Shown here: in pieces, positions 37,070 to 46,823 of the stretch | How positions within the stretch are numbered: position 1 is the first letter of the stretch | How the letters are laid out: every line of letters starts with the position of its first letter | Assembly (NCBI GenBank): GCA_903825945.1 | Contig: CAIKCJ010000026.1 | Span: 21,059-85,058, forward strand | Length of the DNA stretch: 64,000 nt | Direction of reading: 5' to 3' | From: an uncultured Actinomycetes bacterium | GTDB taxonomy: Bacteria; Actinomycetota; Actinomycetes; Nanopelagicales; Nanopelagicaceae | Translations under genes and position numbers: made by a program | The notes under the pieces: generated by a model | Database searches by the model: none | What the model was told of the DNA's origin: nothing | What the model saw: the letters and a program-made list of their open reading frames with translations, nothing else

Positions 37070-38091
37070 TTGAATGCCCCCATGGCTACATTATGATTGT
37101 AGAGAGCTACCCATGTTTCAAATTGGCTATACGAATCCGTAAAACGTGTGTCGTGCGGTTTTACCGTGATGAAATAAAGCCAAGAGCCACGCGCCGGATG
37201 CAGGGTCGCCCTCAACGCAGCCAGGCTGGGATTGCATATCGGTGTTGGTGGAAGGCCTGTATGAAGATAGGTGTTGTATGCCGATGGAACATGCGTGGCG
37301 GCGATCGTCAATCCGATAGAGCCTTGAAGTCCTTGTGCATAAGCAACAGTGGAGTTGAGCTGTAACGGCATATTAATTGCGAGACGGTTGTAAATAACTT
37401 CGGCGGCGTTAGCGTAATCACTGGGATCTGCTTCAATTTGGAGTAGCGACGCTATGGTCAAAAGTTGATAAGGGCTATATTTTTGATAACCCGCAAGAAT
37501 TCCAGACGATTGGAAATTTGTCTTTGCCATATTAGTCATTGCTGTCAGTGCATCATGAGTTGAGGTATGTGCTGAAAATGAGTACTGATCTGGCCCCAAC
37601 TCCCCCTCGAGGGAATGGGCGGGATTTGGTAATGCAAGCGTCACGGTTTTTAAGGCATCGCCTTGAAGAAGATTGGTATCCGAGTGCAACGCGCTGAGAA
37701 CGGTTTGCGTTGTTGAGGCATCTTTCACGACAATGAGATTAAGAATCCTTTTTTGATCCAACAATTCGGTCAAGGCAAGTTCCGAGGGAATGTGCGTGTC
37801 TATCGTGTGCGCTCCAGGCGCAATTCCAAGACTGCTAGGGTCTTTTAGTAAAACAGAAACAAAATATCTGAAATTCTTCACCACACCGGCTGACTGCAAC
37901 GACCTAGCAATTGATGTTCCCGCCTCACCAGAGGAAATGCTGATTGTTGTGGATACGCCACTCGTAGTAGCGGGAAAATCTGAAGGAGACCGCAAAACGT
38001 TTACTAGAACGACTAGGACAAGAAGAGTGAGTCCAGAGGCGATCGCTAACGCAATTCTTCTACGTGAGTAGCGATCCTTTAGATTTCTCAC
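37066..38091 (-). CDS. mltG: Endolytic murein transglycosylase, MltG/YceG-like
   Basis: Cuts nascent peptidoglycan strands at the membrane. The 341-residue product has one N-terminal membrane anchor (residues about 13-31) and an extracytoplasmic YceG domain. Recognisable segments are LLTIASLLQIEADPSDYANAAEVIYNRL, LQLNSTVAYAQG, and SAYNTYLHTGLPPTPICNPS. In the catalytic region ASxxExE one Glu is Gln (SLLQIE) while the other remains. It overlaps ruvX and aroE by 4 bp each. Confidence 0.92.
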   Translation of the reverse strand: MRNLKDRYSRRRIALAIASGLTLLVLVVLVNVLRSPSDFPATTSGVSTTISISSGEAGTSIARSLQSAGVVKNFRYFVSVLLKDPSSLGIAPGAHTIDTHIPSELALTELLDQKRILNLIVVKDASTTQTVLSALHSDTNLLQGDALKTVTLALPNPAHSLEGELGPDQYSFSAHTSTHDALTAMTNMAKTNFQSSGILAGYQKYSPYQLLTIASLLQIEADPSDYANAAEVIYNRLAINMPLQLNSTVAYAQGLQGSIGLTIAATHVPSAYNTYLHTGLPPTPICNPSLAALRATLHPARGSWLYFITVKPHDTRFTDSYSQFETWVALYNHNVAMGAFK

Positions 38092-38519
38092 AACCCACCA
38101 GACAAACGCTCTTTGTTGAGTGCGCTCTCTAAAATTGCAACAGCGGCCATCGCATCTATCTGTGACTTGCTTGTCTTGGCGTTACCACCGGCGTTACGGA
38201 GTGTTCGTGCAGCCGAGACTGTGGAGAGGCGCTCATCTATAAAATGAATAGGTGCAGCACTTAAAGTTCTGAGTAATTCTGCAAAGGAGCGGACACTCTC
38301 CATGGTTGCACTCTGGTTGCCAGATAGATGCTTTGGTTGGCCGACAACCAAGTAGATAGGTTCGTATTGCGTGAGTAATGTGACAAGCTGCGCTGTTAAA
38401 TCAGAACTTTGTGCTTGAAGTGTCGCAATGGGCGAGGCAATGAGCCCAGAGAAATCTGACGCTGCAACTCCGATGCGAACCTGGCCATAGTCAAAGGCTA
38501 GGCGCCGACCCGGTTTCAT
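38088..38519 (-). CDS. ruvX: Putative pre-16S rRNA nuclease / Holliday junction resolvase YqgF
   Basis: A 143-residue RNase H-fold nuclease. The acidic residues lie in LAFDYGQVRIGVA, FIDERLSTVSAARTL and SQIDAMAAVAIL. The family is linked to 16S rRNA 5'-end maturation in E. coli. Its position between alaS and mltG is conserved in actinobacteria. It starts 4 bp after the alaS stop. Confidence 0.94.
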   Translation of the reverse strand: MKPGRRLAFDYGQVRIGVAASDFSGLIASPIATLQAQSSDLTAQLVTLLTQYEPIYLVVGQPKHLSGNQSATMESVRSFAELLRTLSAAPIHFIDERLSTVSAARTLRNAGGNAKTSKSQIDAMAAVAILESALNKERLSGGL

Positions 38520-38523
38520 GCGT

Positions 38524-41202
38524 TTAGGCTTTCGCCGACCCTAGTGTCGCCTTCAATTCATTGATCGCACTCTGAATCTGTTGCTCGTTATCTCCGCCGC
38601 CTTGGGCGAAGTCATCTTTTCCGCCGCCTCCGCCGCCGAGAATGTTCGAGCCTTGACGAACCAATGCTCCAGCCTTAAGGCCGTGAGTAATCGCCTCTGC
38701 AGAAGATGCGACGACGAACACAACGCGACCACTGGTAACAGTGAACAGACCCACCACGCTTGATGACCGGCGATTGCGCAGATCTAAAGCCATGGCGCGA
38801 AGATCATCGCCACCAAGACCATCTCCTACGCGAGCCAGAAGAACATTGAGTTCTCCGATTGGTTCGAATTCATCGGCAAGTGTGGAGATGCTCGCAAGAG
38901 CAGCGGCCGACTTCATGGACGACAACTCTTTCTCGATACCCTTCATACGCGTAAGGAGGTCGGAGATGCGCTCAGGCAACTCTTCGACTCGCGCACCCTT
39001 AATGATCTCGGTTAGCGAATTAAGAAGAACGTGTTCCTTAGCTAAGAATGAGTAGGCATCTGTTCCTACAAGCGCTTCTACGCGACGCACACCGGCACCG
39101 ATTGAAGATTCACTGAGCAATTTAACAAGGCCTAGTTCGGCTGATGACTGCACGTGGGTTCCGCCACACAATTCACGAGCCCAATCACCAACGCTAACAA
39201 CACGAACAACATCACCATATTTCTCGCCAAAGAGCGCCATCGCGCCGATTTCCTTAGCTTCTTTCTGGGACATCTCTTGTGCTGTTACAGCCAAGTTTTC
39301 AATCAGAAGCGAATTTACTCGCGCTTCTACTTCATTGAGAACCGCAGCAGATACTGATCCAGTAGCCGGGAAGTCGAAGCGAAAACGCCCTGGAGCATTT
39401 TCAGATCCAGCCTGAGTGGCACTCTCACCCAGCGCTTCACGGAAAGCTTTATGAACCATGTGCGTTGCAGTGTGAGCACGTGAGATAGCTTTGCGACGAT
39501 CTTGATCGATGCTGGCAAATACATCTTGGTCAATCTTGATTGAACCAGAAACTAGTGAACCTCGATGAACATAAAGACCAGGTACAGGGCATTGAACATC
39601 CTCGACAAGGATCTTTGTTCCGTTATCAAGTGTCAGAACTCCGCCATCGGCGAGCTGTCCGCCACCTTCTGCATAGAACGGCGTACGCGTGAGAACAACT
39701 TCTACATCTCCGGCTGGAACTTCGGATACGCTGTGGCCGTCGACAAGAAGGCCAGCAACCTTTGCTTCTCCCTCTAGGTGCTTATAACCAATAAATTCGC
39801 TCTTGCCTTTGGCATCAAAAATCTTGCGATATTCCGAGAGATCGGTGTGACCGCTCTTCTTGGATTTTGCATCAGCTTTGGCGCGATCCTTCTGCTCCTT
39901 CATAAGACGGCGGAAACCATCTTCATCAACAGCTAGACCTTGTTCACTCGCCATTTCGAGTGTGAGATCAAATGGGAATCCATATGTGTCATGGAGCTTA
40001 AATACGGTATCTCCTGCAAGCGTGGTGCTCTTGGCCTTCTTGACGTCGTTCGACGCGAGATCGAAAATAGCTGTGCCACTCTTGAGTGTCGCTAAGAATG
40101 AATCTTCTTCTGCTTGCGAAGCCGCAAGAATTCTCTTGGCATCGTGTTCGAGTTCGGGATACTGAGGACCCATCGCTCCGATAGATGCCTTGATGAGTTC
40201 AGCAAGATTGTGATCAGGAGCTCCCAAAATTCGCATATTGCGAATTGTTCGACGCATCATGCGGCGTAGAACGTAGCCACGACCCTCGTTGCCTGGAATA
40301 ACGCCATCGCCAATGAGCATCATCGCGGTTCGTGCATGGTCGGCCACAACACGTAGCGAGACATCACTCTTAATATCTTTGCCATACGAAACTCCGGCAA
40401 GCTCGCTTGCGGCCTGTAAAATCTTCATCGTTGTGTCGATCTCATAAATATTTTCGACGCCCTGCAAGAGAGCTGCTGTTCGCTCCAGGCCAAGGCCAGT
40501 ATCAATGTTCTTAGCAGGCAATTCACCAATGATGGGATAGTCATCCTTGGTTCCACCATCTGCACGGATATTCTGCATGAAAACGAGATTCCAGATTTCT
40601 AGATAGCGATCTTCGTCAGCTACCGGTCCGCCTTCTTTTCCATAGGCAGGACCGCGATCGAAGTAGATCTCTGAGCATGGTCCGCATGGGCCAGCAACGC
40701 CCATGGACCAGAAATTATCTGCCATTCCGCGACGCTGGATTCGTTCCTTCGGGACACCTACGACTTTGTGCCAAATATCGGCTGCTTCATCGTCATTATG
40801 AAAGACAGTGACCCAGAGCTTAGATTCTGGAAAACCAAAACCGCCATCAGAAATTGGCCTGGTTAAAAGGTCCCAAGCAAGAGTGATTGCACCCTCTTTA
40901 AAATAATCACCGAACGAGAAATTTCCACACATCTGAAAGAAGGACGCATGTCGAGTTGTTTTGCCAACCTCATCGATATCAAGGGTTCGAACGCACTTCT
41001 GCACTGATGTTGCTCGGGTGTACGGCGGCATTACCTCACCGAGGAAGAACGGTTTAAACGGAACCATGCCAGCATTGACCAATAGAAGGTTGGGATCATC
41101 AGCGATGAGAGATGCCGAAGGAACAACTGTATGGCTTAGCCCAAGAGGGTTGCCTGACTCAAAAAAGCGCAACCATCTCGCTCTGATTTCTGCGGACTCC
41201 AC
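38524..41202 (-). CDS. alaS: Alanyl-tRNA synthetase
   Basis: Charges tRNA-Ala. The 892-residue product has the class II catalytic core ([26 protein letters not shown]), the editing domain with the zinc motif [12 protein letters not shown] and ELCGGTH, and a C-terminal DHHA1-like end with a Gly-rich [15 protein letters not shown]. The upstream DUF948 gene is 4 bp away. No T-box element precedes it. Confidence 0.98.
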   Translation of the reverse strand: MESAEIRARWLRFFESGNPLGLSHTVVPSASLIADDPNLLLVNAGMVPFKPFFLGEVMPPYTRATSVQKCVRTLDIDEVGKTTRHASFFQMCGNFSFGDYFKEGAITLAWDLLTRPISDGGFGFPESKLWVTVFHNDDEAADIWHKVVGVPKERIQRRGMADNFWSMGVAGPCGPCSEIYFDRGPAYGKEGGPVADEDRYLEIWNLVFMQNIRADGGTKDDYPIIGELPAKNIDTGLGLERTAALLQGVENIYEIDTTMKILQAASELAGVSYGKDIKSDVSLRVVADHARTAMMLIGDGVIPGNEGRGYVLRRMMRRTIRNMRILGAPDHNLAELIKASIGAMGPQYPELEHDAKRILAASQAEEDSFLATLKSGTAIFDLASNDVKKAKSTTLAGDTVFKLHDTYGFPFDLTLEMASEQGLAVDEDGFRRLMKEQKDRAKADAKSKKSGHTDLSEYRKIFDAKGKSEFIGYKHLEGEAKVAGLLVDGHSVSEVPAGDVEVVLTRTPFYAEGGGQLADGGVLTLDNGTKILVEDVQCPVPGLYVHRGSLVSGSIKIDQDVFASIDQDRRKAISRAHTATHMVHKAFREALGESATQAGSENAPGRFRFDFPATGSVSAAVLNEVEARVNSLLIENLAVTAQEMSQKEAKEIGAMALFGEKYGDVVRVVSVGDWARELCGGTHVQSSAELGLVKLLSESSIGAGVRRVEALVGTDAYSFLAKEHVLLNSLTEIIKGARVEELPERISDLLTRMKGIEKELSSMKSAAALASISTLADEFEPIGELNVLLARVGDGLGGDDLRAMALDLRNRRSSSVVGLFTVTSGRVVFVVASSAEAITHGLKAGALVRQGSNILGGGGGGKDDFAQGGGDNEQQIQSAINELKATLGSAKA

Positions 41203-41206
41203 CTGC

Positions 41207-41497
41207 TTACTCGTGCTCCTTCGTAAATGGCGCAGAATTCTTTCGACCTGGAATGAAAGAAGAGATCGATGAGATCAATTTGAATACTCCCGAGTTCATC
41301 GAGCTGAGATTGGTTACCAATCCCCCGATTTTCTCAGTGACATTCTCTGCTGTTGTTGCAATGCGATTAATACTTTGAATGGTCTTTTGGACTTCATCCA
41401 TAATTCGCGAAGCGCGGATAATGAAATATGCCAATGCCAAAGCAATGATCAAAAGGGCCGAAGCCGCGATGATCGTTGCAATTCCTCCAGGACCCAT
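41207..41497 (-). CDS. DUF948 family membrane-anchored protein
   Basis: A 96-residue protein with one N-terminal membrane helix (about residues 5-28) followed by an amphipathic coiled-coil-like stretch ([20 protein letters not shown]). This fits DUF948, commonly encoded just upstream of alaS in actinobacteria. Function is unknown. TAGGGT lies 7 nt before the ATG, so it and alaS may start a leaderless transcript. Confidence 0.85.
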   Translation of the reverse strand: MGPGGIATIIAASALLIIALALAYFIIRASRIMDEVQKTIQSINRIATTAENVTEKIGGLVTNLSSMNSGVFKLISSISSFIPGRKNSAPFTKEHE

Positions 41498-41504
41498 GTG
41501 GTAA

Positions 41505-41510
41505 ACCCTA
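41505..41510 (-). promoter_or_regulatory. Leaderless-type -10 hexamer of DUF948-alaS
   Basis: TAGGGT on the minus strand, 7 nt before ATG 41497; it lies in the 41-bp gap after aspS. Confidence 0.4.
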
Positions 41511-41538
41511 CCTGATCAGTAGATCAAAAGTGAGCGTA

Positions 41539-43317
41539 TTAGGCTTTGCTCGCATGGGTATCGAGGTTCTGGTTAACTTCTGGAACGAAATCCACACCGG
41601 CTTCCTTGCGTTGGGCAGCCGTGATTGGAGTTGGGGCTCCTGTTAGAGGATCCCCGCCACTGGCGGTCTTAGGGAATGCAATCACTTCACGGATTGATTC
41701 AGCTCCTGCAAGTAGCGCGCAGAGTCGGTCCATACCTAGAGCAATTCCACCATGAGGAGGTGGGCCATAATTAAATGCCTCAAGTAAGAAGCCAAACTTA
41801 TTATTTGCTTCTTCCGGGGTAAGGCCAATTACATCAAACACGCGTTTTTGAACATCGCGTTCATGGATACGAATAGATCCGCCACCGATCTCATTTCCGT
41901 TGAGGACGATGTCGTAGGCGTAAGCCAATGCATTGAGTGGATCGGTATCAAAAGTCGCCTTGAATTCTGGCTTAGGACCTGTGAAGGGGTGGTGCACTGC
42001 TGTCCAACCAGATGCAGGATTGTCTGCATCGACAAGTTCAAACATCGGTGCATCTACGATCCACACAAACTCCCATGTGCCCTCTGCTATGAGGTTGCAG
42101 CGCTTACCGATTTCTAGGCGTACTGCTCCGAGTAGATTCTGTGACAAGACTTTGTTTCCAGCCGCAAAAAAGATTGCATCGCCTGGCTTCGCCGAGCAGT
42201 GCGCAGCGATATTTGCTGCTTCTGTCTCAGAAAGATTTTTTGCAACAGGTCCGCCAAGAGTTCCATCTTCTTGAACAAGAATGTATGCCAAGCCCTTGGC
42301 TCCGCGGGCCTTTGCCCAGTCCTGCCAAGCATCGAGTTCGCGACGTGGTGAAGCTGCTCCACCAGGCATGACGACTGCGCCAATATAGTCGGCTTGAAAA
42401 ACTCTGAAGGTTGTTTCTGCAAAGAATTCATTGCACTCAACCAATTCGTATCCGAAACGTAAATCTGGCTTATCCGAGCCAAATCGACGCATCGCATCCA
42501 GATATGTCATACGTGGAATAGGCATAGGAATCGTGTAGTCCACAGTTTTCTGGAAGACATCGGTGAGGATCTCTTCGCAGACTCGCAAGATATCTTCCTG
42601 GTCAATGAATGACATTTCGATATCGAGCTGCGTGAATTCTGGTTGACGATCGGCGCGGAAATCTTCATCTCGGAAGCAGCGCGCAATTTGGTAGTAACGC
42701 TCCATGCCAGCAACCATGAGAAGCTGCTTGAACAGTTGTGGAGATTGCGGAAGCGCATACCAGCTACCGGGTTGTAGGCGGACTGGGACCAAGAAATCGC
42801 GGGCGCCCTCTGGAGTGGATCGAGTCAGATATGGTGTTTCAATTTCGTGGAAATCAAGGCGATCCATCACAGTTCTGACGGCTGAGGTCACTTTAGAACG
42901 TAGGCGCAAATTCTTAGCAGGACCTTCGCGGCGAAGGTCTAGATACCTGTATTTGAGACGGATCTCTTCGCTGATGTTTGCGACGTCGCCGCTATCAACT
43001 GGGAATGGTAGCGCTGCAGCTTCACTGAGAACTTCTAGGTTTTCGCAATCAATTTCAATCTCGCCAGTTGCTATAGCTGCATTTTCATTTCCACTTGGGC
43101 GAACTGTCACGGTACCTGTAATAAGGACGCACCATTCGGCGCGAAGCGCACCTGCAATCTCATCTTTAATAACAACCTGGACAGCGCCACTTGAATCTCT
43201 CAGGTCAATGAAAGCGACACCGCCGTGATCACGTCGTCTTGCAACCCAGCCGGCAAGAGTTACCTTCTGACCAACGTTAGCCTTGGTGAGCGTCCCAGCA
43301 TCATGTGTGCGCAACAT
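41539..43317 (-). CDS. aspS: Aspartyl-tRNA synthetase (bacterial type)
   Basis: Charges tRNA-Asp. The 592-residue product has the N-terminal OB-fold anticodon domain ([20 protein letters not shown]), class II motif 2 [19 protein letters not shown], the bacterial GAD insert, and motif 3 [15 protein letters not shown]. Whether it also charges tRNA-Asn cannot be decided here. Its ATG shares one base with the hisS stop. Confidence 0.97.
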   Translation of the reverse strand: MLRTHDAGTLTKANVGQKVTLAGWVARRRDHGGVAFIDLRDSSGAVQVVIKDEIAGALRAEWCVLITGTVTVRPSGNENAAIATGEIEIDCENLEVLSEAAALPFPVDSGDVANISEEIRLKYRYLDLRREGPAKNLRLRSKVTSAVRTVMDRLDFHEIETPYLTRSTPEGARDFLVPVRLQPGSWYALPQSPQLFKQLLMVAGMERYYQIARCFRDEDFRADRQPEFTQLDIEMSFIDQEDILRVCEEILTDVFQKTVDYTIPMPIPRMTYLDAMRRFGSDKPDLRFGYELVECNEFFAETTFRVFQADYIGAVVMPGGAASPRRELDAWQDWAKARGAKGLAYILVQEDGTLGGPVAKNLSETEAANIAAHCSAKPGDAIFFAAGNKVLSQNLLGAVRLEIGKRCNLIAEGTWEFVWIVDAPMFELVDADNPASGWTAVHHPFTGPKPEFKATFDTDPLNALAYAYDIVLNGNEIGGGSIRIHERDVQKRVFDVIGLTPEEANNKFGFLLEAFNYGPPPHGGIALGMDRLCALLAGAESIREVIAFPKTASGGDPLTGAPTPITAAQRKEAGVDFVPEVNQNLDTHASKA

Positions 43318-44588
43318 TAAGAATGATCTCCAAAATCAGCAGTAAGCCCAATCAAATGATTGGCTAAAAGGCTAAGAGTAACCGATTGACTCTCCCCACT
43401 CTTCATCGCCTTGAGTGCAACTTCGCCAGAAGCGAGCTCATCTGCACCTAACACGATGGAGTATCTAGCACCGCTCTTATCGGCAGCCTTCATACCACCT
43501 TTGAGAGCTCGATCGCCATAGGACATTCCTACTCGCAGGCCGCGCTCACGTAGCTCCTCGGCTATCGCTAGGGCGGCAGGCGCAGTTCCGAGTGGAACGA
43601 TGAACAGGTCTAGCTCGCTGCCTTCAGGCATCGAAAGCCCTTCGGCTTCACAGGCCAACAAGATGCGATCGACTCCAAGACCAAATCCAATACCTGAAAG
43701 CGATGCTCCCCCAAGTTGGGCCATCAACCCGTCATATCGGCCACCGCCACCAATTCCTGATTGAGCTCCCAAACCTTCATGAACAAACTCAAATGCGGTT
43801 CCTGTGTAATAGTCCAGGCCGCGAACCATTCGGTTATTAACAACAAAATTAATGTTGAGAGCCTCAAGCGAGTTCTTAACTGCGTCAAAATCAGCAGCAC
43901 TTTCAGGAGTTAAGTAGTCCATAAGGATCGGAGCAGTGGCAAGTACTGAACGAATCTCAGGACGCTTGTCATCAAATAGTCGCAGTGGATTGATCTCAGC
44001 CCGTGCTTTCGTTTCTTCATCAAAGTCAAGTGTCGCAATATATGCACGGAGCTGCGAAAGATAGTTAGCACGCGTAATAGCGTCGCCAAGTGATGTAATT
44101 TCTAAGCGATAATTCTTTAGACCTAATTGGCGAAAAGCCCGATCAGCAACTGCGATAACTTCAACGTCGATGAGAGGATCGGATAACCCGATTGCTTCAA
44201 TTCCAACCTGGTAAAACTGTCGATAGCGACCAGCTTGCGGACGCTCTGCTCTAAAAAAAGCACCTGAATAGAAAACTTTTACAGGCAGTTGGCCCCGATC
44301 AAGATTATGCTCGATCGTAGCTCGCATCACACCTGCCGTACCTTCCGGACGCAGGGTGATGGAACGACCACCCCGATCTTCGAAGGTATACATCTCTTTG
44401 CGAACGACATCCGTCGACTCGCCAACGCCACGTGCAAAAAGTTCGGTATCTTCAAAGACTGGCAACTCCATCAGTTCATAGCCTGATGTTTTCGCGCTCT
44501 CAATAATGGTGTTTCGAATATATTCGAAGTGATTTGATCGCGGCGGGAAGTACTCACTCACGCCTTTAGGTGCTTGAAATTTCGTCAC
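43317..44588 (-). CDS. hisS: Histidyl-tRNA synthetase
   Basis: Charges tRNA-His. The 423-residue product has the class II motif 2 [16 protein letters not shown], the HisA-type [11 protein letters not shown] and a C-terminal anticodon-binding domain from about residue 325. It abuts the metallo-hydrolase gene (44588/44589), as in many actinobacteria. Confidence 0.97.
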   Translation of the reverse strand: MTKFQAPKGVSEYFPPRSNHFEYIRNTIIESAKTSGYELMELPVFEDTELFARGVGESTDVVRKEMYTFEDRGGRSITLRPEGTAGVMRATIEHNLDRGQLPVKVFYSGAFFRAERPQAGRYRQFYQVGIEAIGLSDPLIDVEVIAVADRAFRQLGLKNYRLEITSLGDAITRANYLSQLRAYIATLDFDEETKARAEINPLRLFDDKRPEIRSVLATAPILMDYLTPESAADFDAVKNSLEALNINFVVNNRMVRGLDYYTGTAFEFVHEGLGAQSGIGGGGRYDGLMAQLGGASLSGIGFGLGVDRILLACEAEGLSMPEGSELDLFIVPLGTAPAALAIAEELRERGLRVGMSYGDRALKGGMKAADKSGARYSIVLGADELASGEVALKAMKSGESQSVTLSLLANHLIGLTADFGDHS

Positions 44589-45275
44589 TTATGCACCCTT
44601 CAAATAATCAGCCTGCAGATATTGGTTCTGCTTTCTTTCGCGCCCGATTGTAGTTTCTTTGCCGTGGCCAGGAAGCACATTCAGGCCGTCATCGAGCGGC
44701 AAAACTACGTTCTTTAAAGTCTTGCGCATAGCTGCGTCTGAACCTTTAAGAAGATCGGTCCTACCAATGGATCCAGCAAAGAGCACGTCGCCCGAGATGA
44801 GGAACTCGTCATCAACGAGAAACATTGTTGACCCCGGAGTGTGGCCTGGGGCATGGAGAACTTTTATCCCAAAACCCGCAATCTCTAATCGCTGACCATC
44901 GCTCACTTCACCCACAGTGGTTGGCTCAGCAAAGGATGAGATACCCATCTCCTTGAGGATCGAATCGATCATCCCATCAAGGGTGAGCAGGCCCCATGGA
45001 TTGCCAAGGTAGGGCCGATCCATTGCGTGGATAAGGGCGGGAACGCCATACCCATCATCGAGGGGTTTGATTGAAAATGTATGGTCTAAATGCCCATGAG
45101 TGAGCAATTGCGCGATTGGCTTGAGCTTGTGCTTCTCTAAAACATGGGCGATCTGAGGCACAAGGCTCGGTATGGCCATGCCTGGATCAACAATGATGCA
45201 TTCAGAGCCAGGGCCTTGGGCAAAAATCCAGCAGTTGGTCCCAAAGTACTCGGCGGCGATAACCTCAAGAATCAC
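44589..45275 (-). CDS. MBL-fold metallo-hydrolase (glyoxalase II-like)
   Basis: A 228-residue zinc hydrolase with LLTHGHLDHTFSI (HxHxDH), HAPGHTPGS, FLISGDVLFAGSIGR and LPGHGKETTIGRE, the full metal-ligand set. It resembles hydroxyacylglutathione-hydrolase-like proteins; in a mycothiol-containing organism a mycothiol thioester is a possible substrate (inference). The start is GTG and its GTGA overlaps the stop of a short upstream frame. It lies just before hisS. Confidence 0.88.
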   Translation of the reverse strand: MILEVIAAEYFGTNCWIFAQGPGSECIIVDPGMAIPSLVPQIAHVLEKHKLKPIAQLLTHGHLDHTFSIKPLDDGYGVPALIHAMDRPYLGNPWGLLTLDGMIDSILKEMGISSFAEPTTVGEVSDGQRLEIAGFGIKVLHAPGHTPGSTMFLVDDEFLISGDVLFAGSIGRTDLLKGSDAAMRKTLKNVVLPLDDGLNVLPGHGKETTIGRERKQNQYLQADYLKGA

Positions 45276-45506
45276 CTGTGCGCCCGCCTCTCTCCGATTG
45301 TCTCCGTAAGGGCCGACGGCGTGAATACCCGGCTTCTCTGACCCAAGGCTTTAAGGGTACCTTTATCTCCTGCTAAAACATGCACACAACCTGCTTCGTC
45401 AGCAGAGCCACTAGGTGGATCTGCCAAATGGCGCATGGTGAACGTATGAACCCACAACGGAACCTTGGAGTGCCCAAGGCTTACGCGCAACCGAAGGAGA
45501 TAGACC
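45276..45506. other. Longest unexplained gap: divergent spacer with two hairpins and a short minus-strand frame
   Basis: Between the metallo-hydrolase (-) and DUF349 gene (+). It holds a perfect CCTTGG-AGTGC-CCAAGG hairpin (45463-45479) 14 bp before the DUF349 RBS and a CTGCT-TCGTC-AGCAG hairpin near 45390. A minus-strand 78-codon frame spans nearly the whole gap (45272-45508) and its stop overlaps the metallo-hydrolase GTG. The peptide matches nothing I recognise. No clear TAnnnT hexamer is seen before that GTG. It may be a leader, a 5' UTR RNA or a small gene. Confidence 0.5.
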
Positions 45507-46808
45507 ATGGAAAACTCAACAACACCTGTATCTGCAGCATCCGCGCTGATCGGTGATCCATCAAAATTTGGCCGGGTTGCCGATGATGGAACGGTCTATG
45601 TCATCACACCGGAAGGCGAACGTGCCGTTGGTTCATACCCAGGCAAGACAAACGAAGAGGCGCTGGCCTACTTCGTCCGCAAATTTGAGTCGCTAGCTTC
45701 CGAGGTTGCACTCCTATCAGCGCGCATCAAATCTGGCGCTCTCGTTCCAGAAGATGCACAGGCCGCTGTTGCGAAGCTGCGCGAGCAAGTATCTACTCTG
45801 AACGGTGTCGGTGACCTCAAGACCCTTGCGCTCGCCGTAGAACAGATTCCACAACTCGTCGAAACTCATCGTGCTGCTTATGACGCTCGCAAGGAGGCGG
45901 AGAACACCGCTAAAGAAGCAAAGCGCAAGGAAGCTGCTGAGCACAAGGAGAAGCTCGTTGCGGAGGCAGAATCGCTCGCGCTTTCTGAGTCATGGAAGAA
46001 CACCGGTGATCGTCTCAAAGTTCTTCTCGATGAATGGAAAGCTGCTGCTCGTCTAGATAAGAAGAGCGATGCTGAACTCTGGAAGCGTTTCTCATCTGCT
46101 CGCAATAAATTTGATAAGCGCAGACGTACGCACTTCGCTCAACTAGAGAGTCAAAGTGCCATTGTTGCTCAAACAAAGAATCAGATTGTCGAAGAGGCTA
46201 AGAAACTTGCCACATCTAAGGAGTGGATCTCGACCGCTAATCGCTTCAAGGAATTGATGGAAGAATGGAAGGCAGCTGGTCGCGGTAAGAAGAGCGCAGA
46301 CACCAAACTATGGGATGAATTCAAAACAGCTCAAGATGCGTTCTTCACTGCTAAGAAGGCCGATCTCGAACGCCGACAGGGCTCTATGGTCAACAACTTG
46401 GCCAAGCGCGAAGAGATGATGCCTGCTTTTGAAGCCCTACTTCCTGTCAAAGACGTTAAAGCAGCCCGCCGCGAATTCCATGACCTTATGGACAAGTGGG
46501 GTCGAATTGGCATCACCGAGCGCAACAAGCGCGCTGCGCTAGAAGCTCGAATTGACGCTATCGAGGCAGAGATCAATGCACTGCACGATGAACAGGCTCG
46601 CCGTAGCGATCCAACAGCGATTGCTCATGCGAGCAGTGTCGTCCAGGGATTGCAAGATGCTATTGAAAGCTATGAAAAAGCTGCTGCAAAGGCTGAAGTT
46701 GCTGGAAATACCGCCAAAGCAAAGCAAGCGCGTGAAGCTGCAGAAGCTCGTCGTGCCTGGCTTGTAGAAGCTCAGAAAGGTTTGGCTGATTTCACAACTA
46801 GCAAGTAA
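45507..46808 (+). CDS. DUF349 domain-containing protein
   Basis: A 433-residue, highly charged, mostly helical and coiled-coil protein. At least three DUF349 repeats are visible through W-K-x-A-(A/G)-R motifs: LLDEWKAAARLDKKSDAELW, LMEEWKAAGRGKKSADTKLW and the preceding SESWKNTGDR/SKEWISTANR helices. An N-terminal segment (about 1-60) is a small beta region. Function is not established; it typically lies next to rsh in actinobacteria. AAGGAG lies 8 nt before the ATG. Confidence 0.9.
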   Translation: MENSTTPVSAASALIGDPSKFGRVADDGTVYVITPEGERAVGSYPGKTNEEALAYFVRKFESLASEVALLSARIKSGALVPEDAQAAVAKLREQVSTLNGVGDLKTLALAVEQIPQLVETHRAAYDARKEAENTAKEAKRKEAAEHKEKLVAEAESLALSESWKNTGDRLKVLLDEWKAAARLDKKSDAELWKRFSSARNKFDKRRRTHFAQLESQSAIVAQTKNQIVEEAKKLATSKEWISTANRFKELMEEWKAAGRGKKSADTKLWDEFKTAQDAFFTAKKADLERRQGSMVNNLAKREEMMPAFEALLPVKDVKAARREFHDLMDKWGRIGITERNKRAALEARIDAIEAEINALHDEQARRSDPTAIAHASSVVQGLQDAIESYEKAAAKAEVAGNTAKAKQAREAAEARRAWLVEAQKGLADFTTSK

Positions 46809-46823
46809 AGATTAGTTGTTAGT
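46797..46823. terminator. Hairpin spanning the 3-bp junction of DUF349 and rsh
   Basis: ACTAGCAA pairs with TTGTTAGT (8 bp, one G-U) around an 11-nt loop that holds the DUF349 stop codon. The two convergent stop codons are only 3 bp apart, so any terminator must lie inside coding sequence. Confidence 0.35.

Noticed and set aside
37066..38091. An inactive MltG because one Glu of the ASxxExE region is Gln
   Set aside because: I cannot tell from memory which Glu is catalytic; the other is retained and Gln at this place seems common in actinobacterial homologues.
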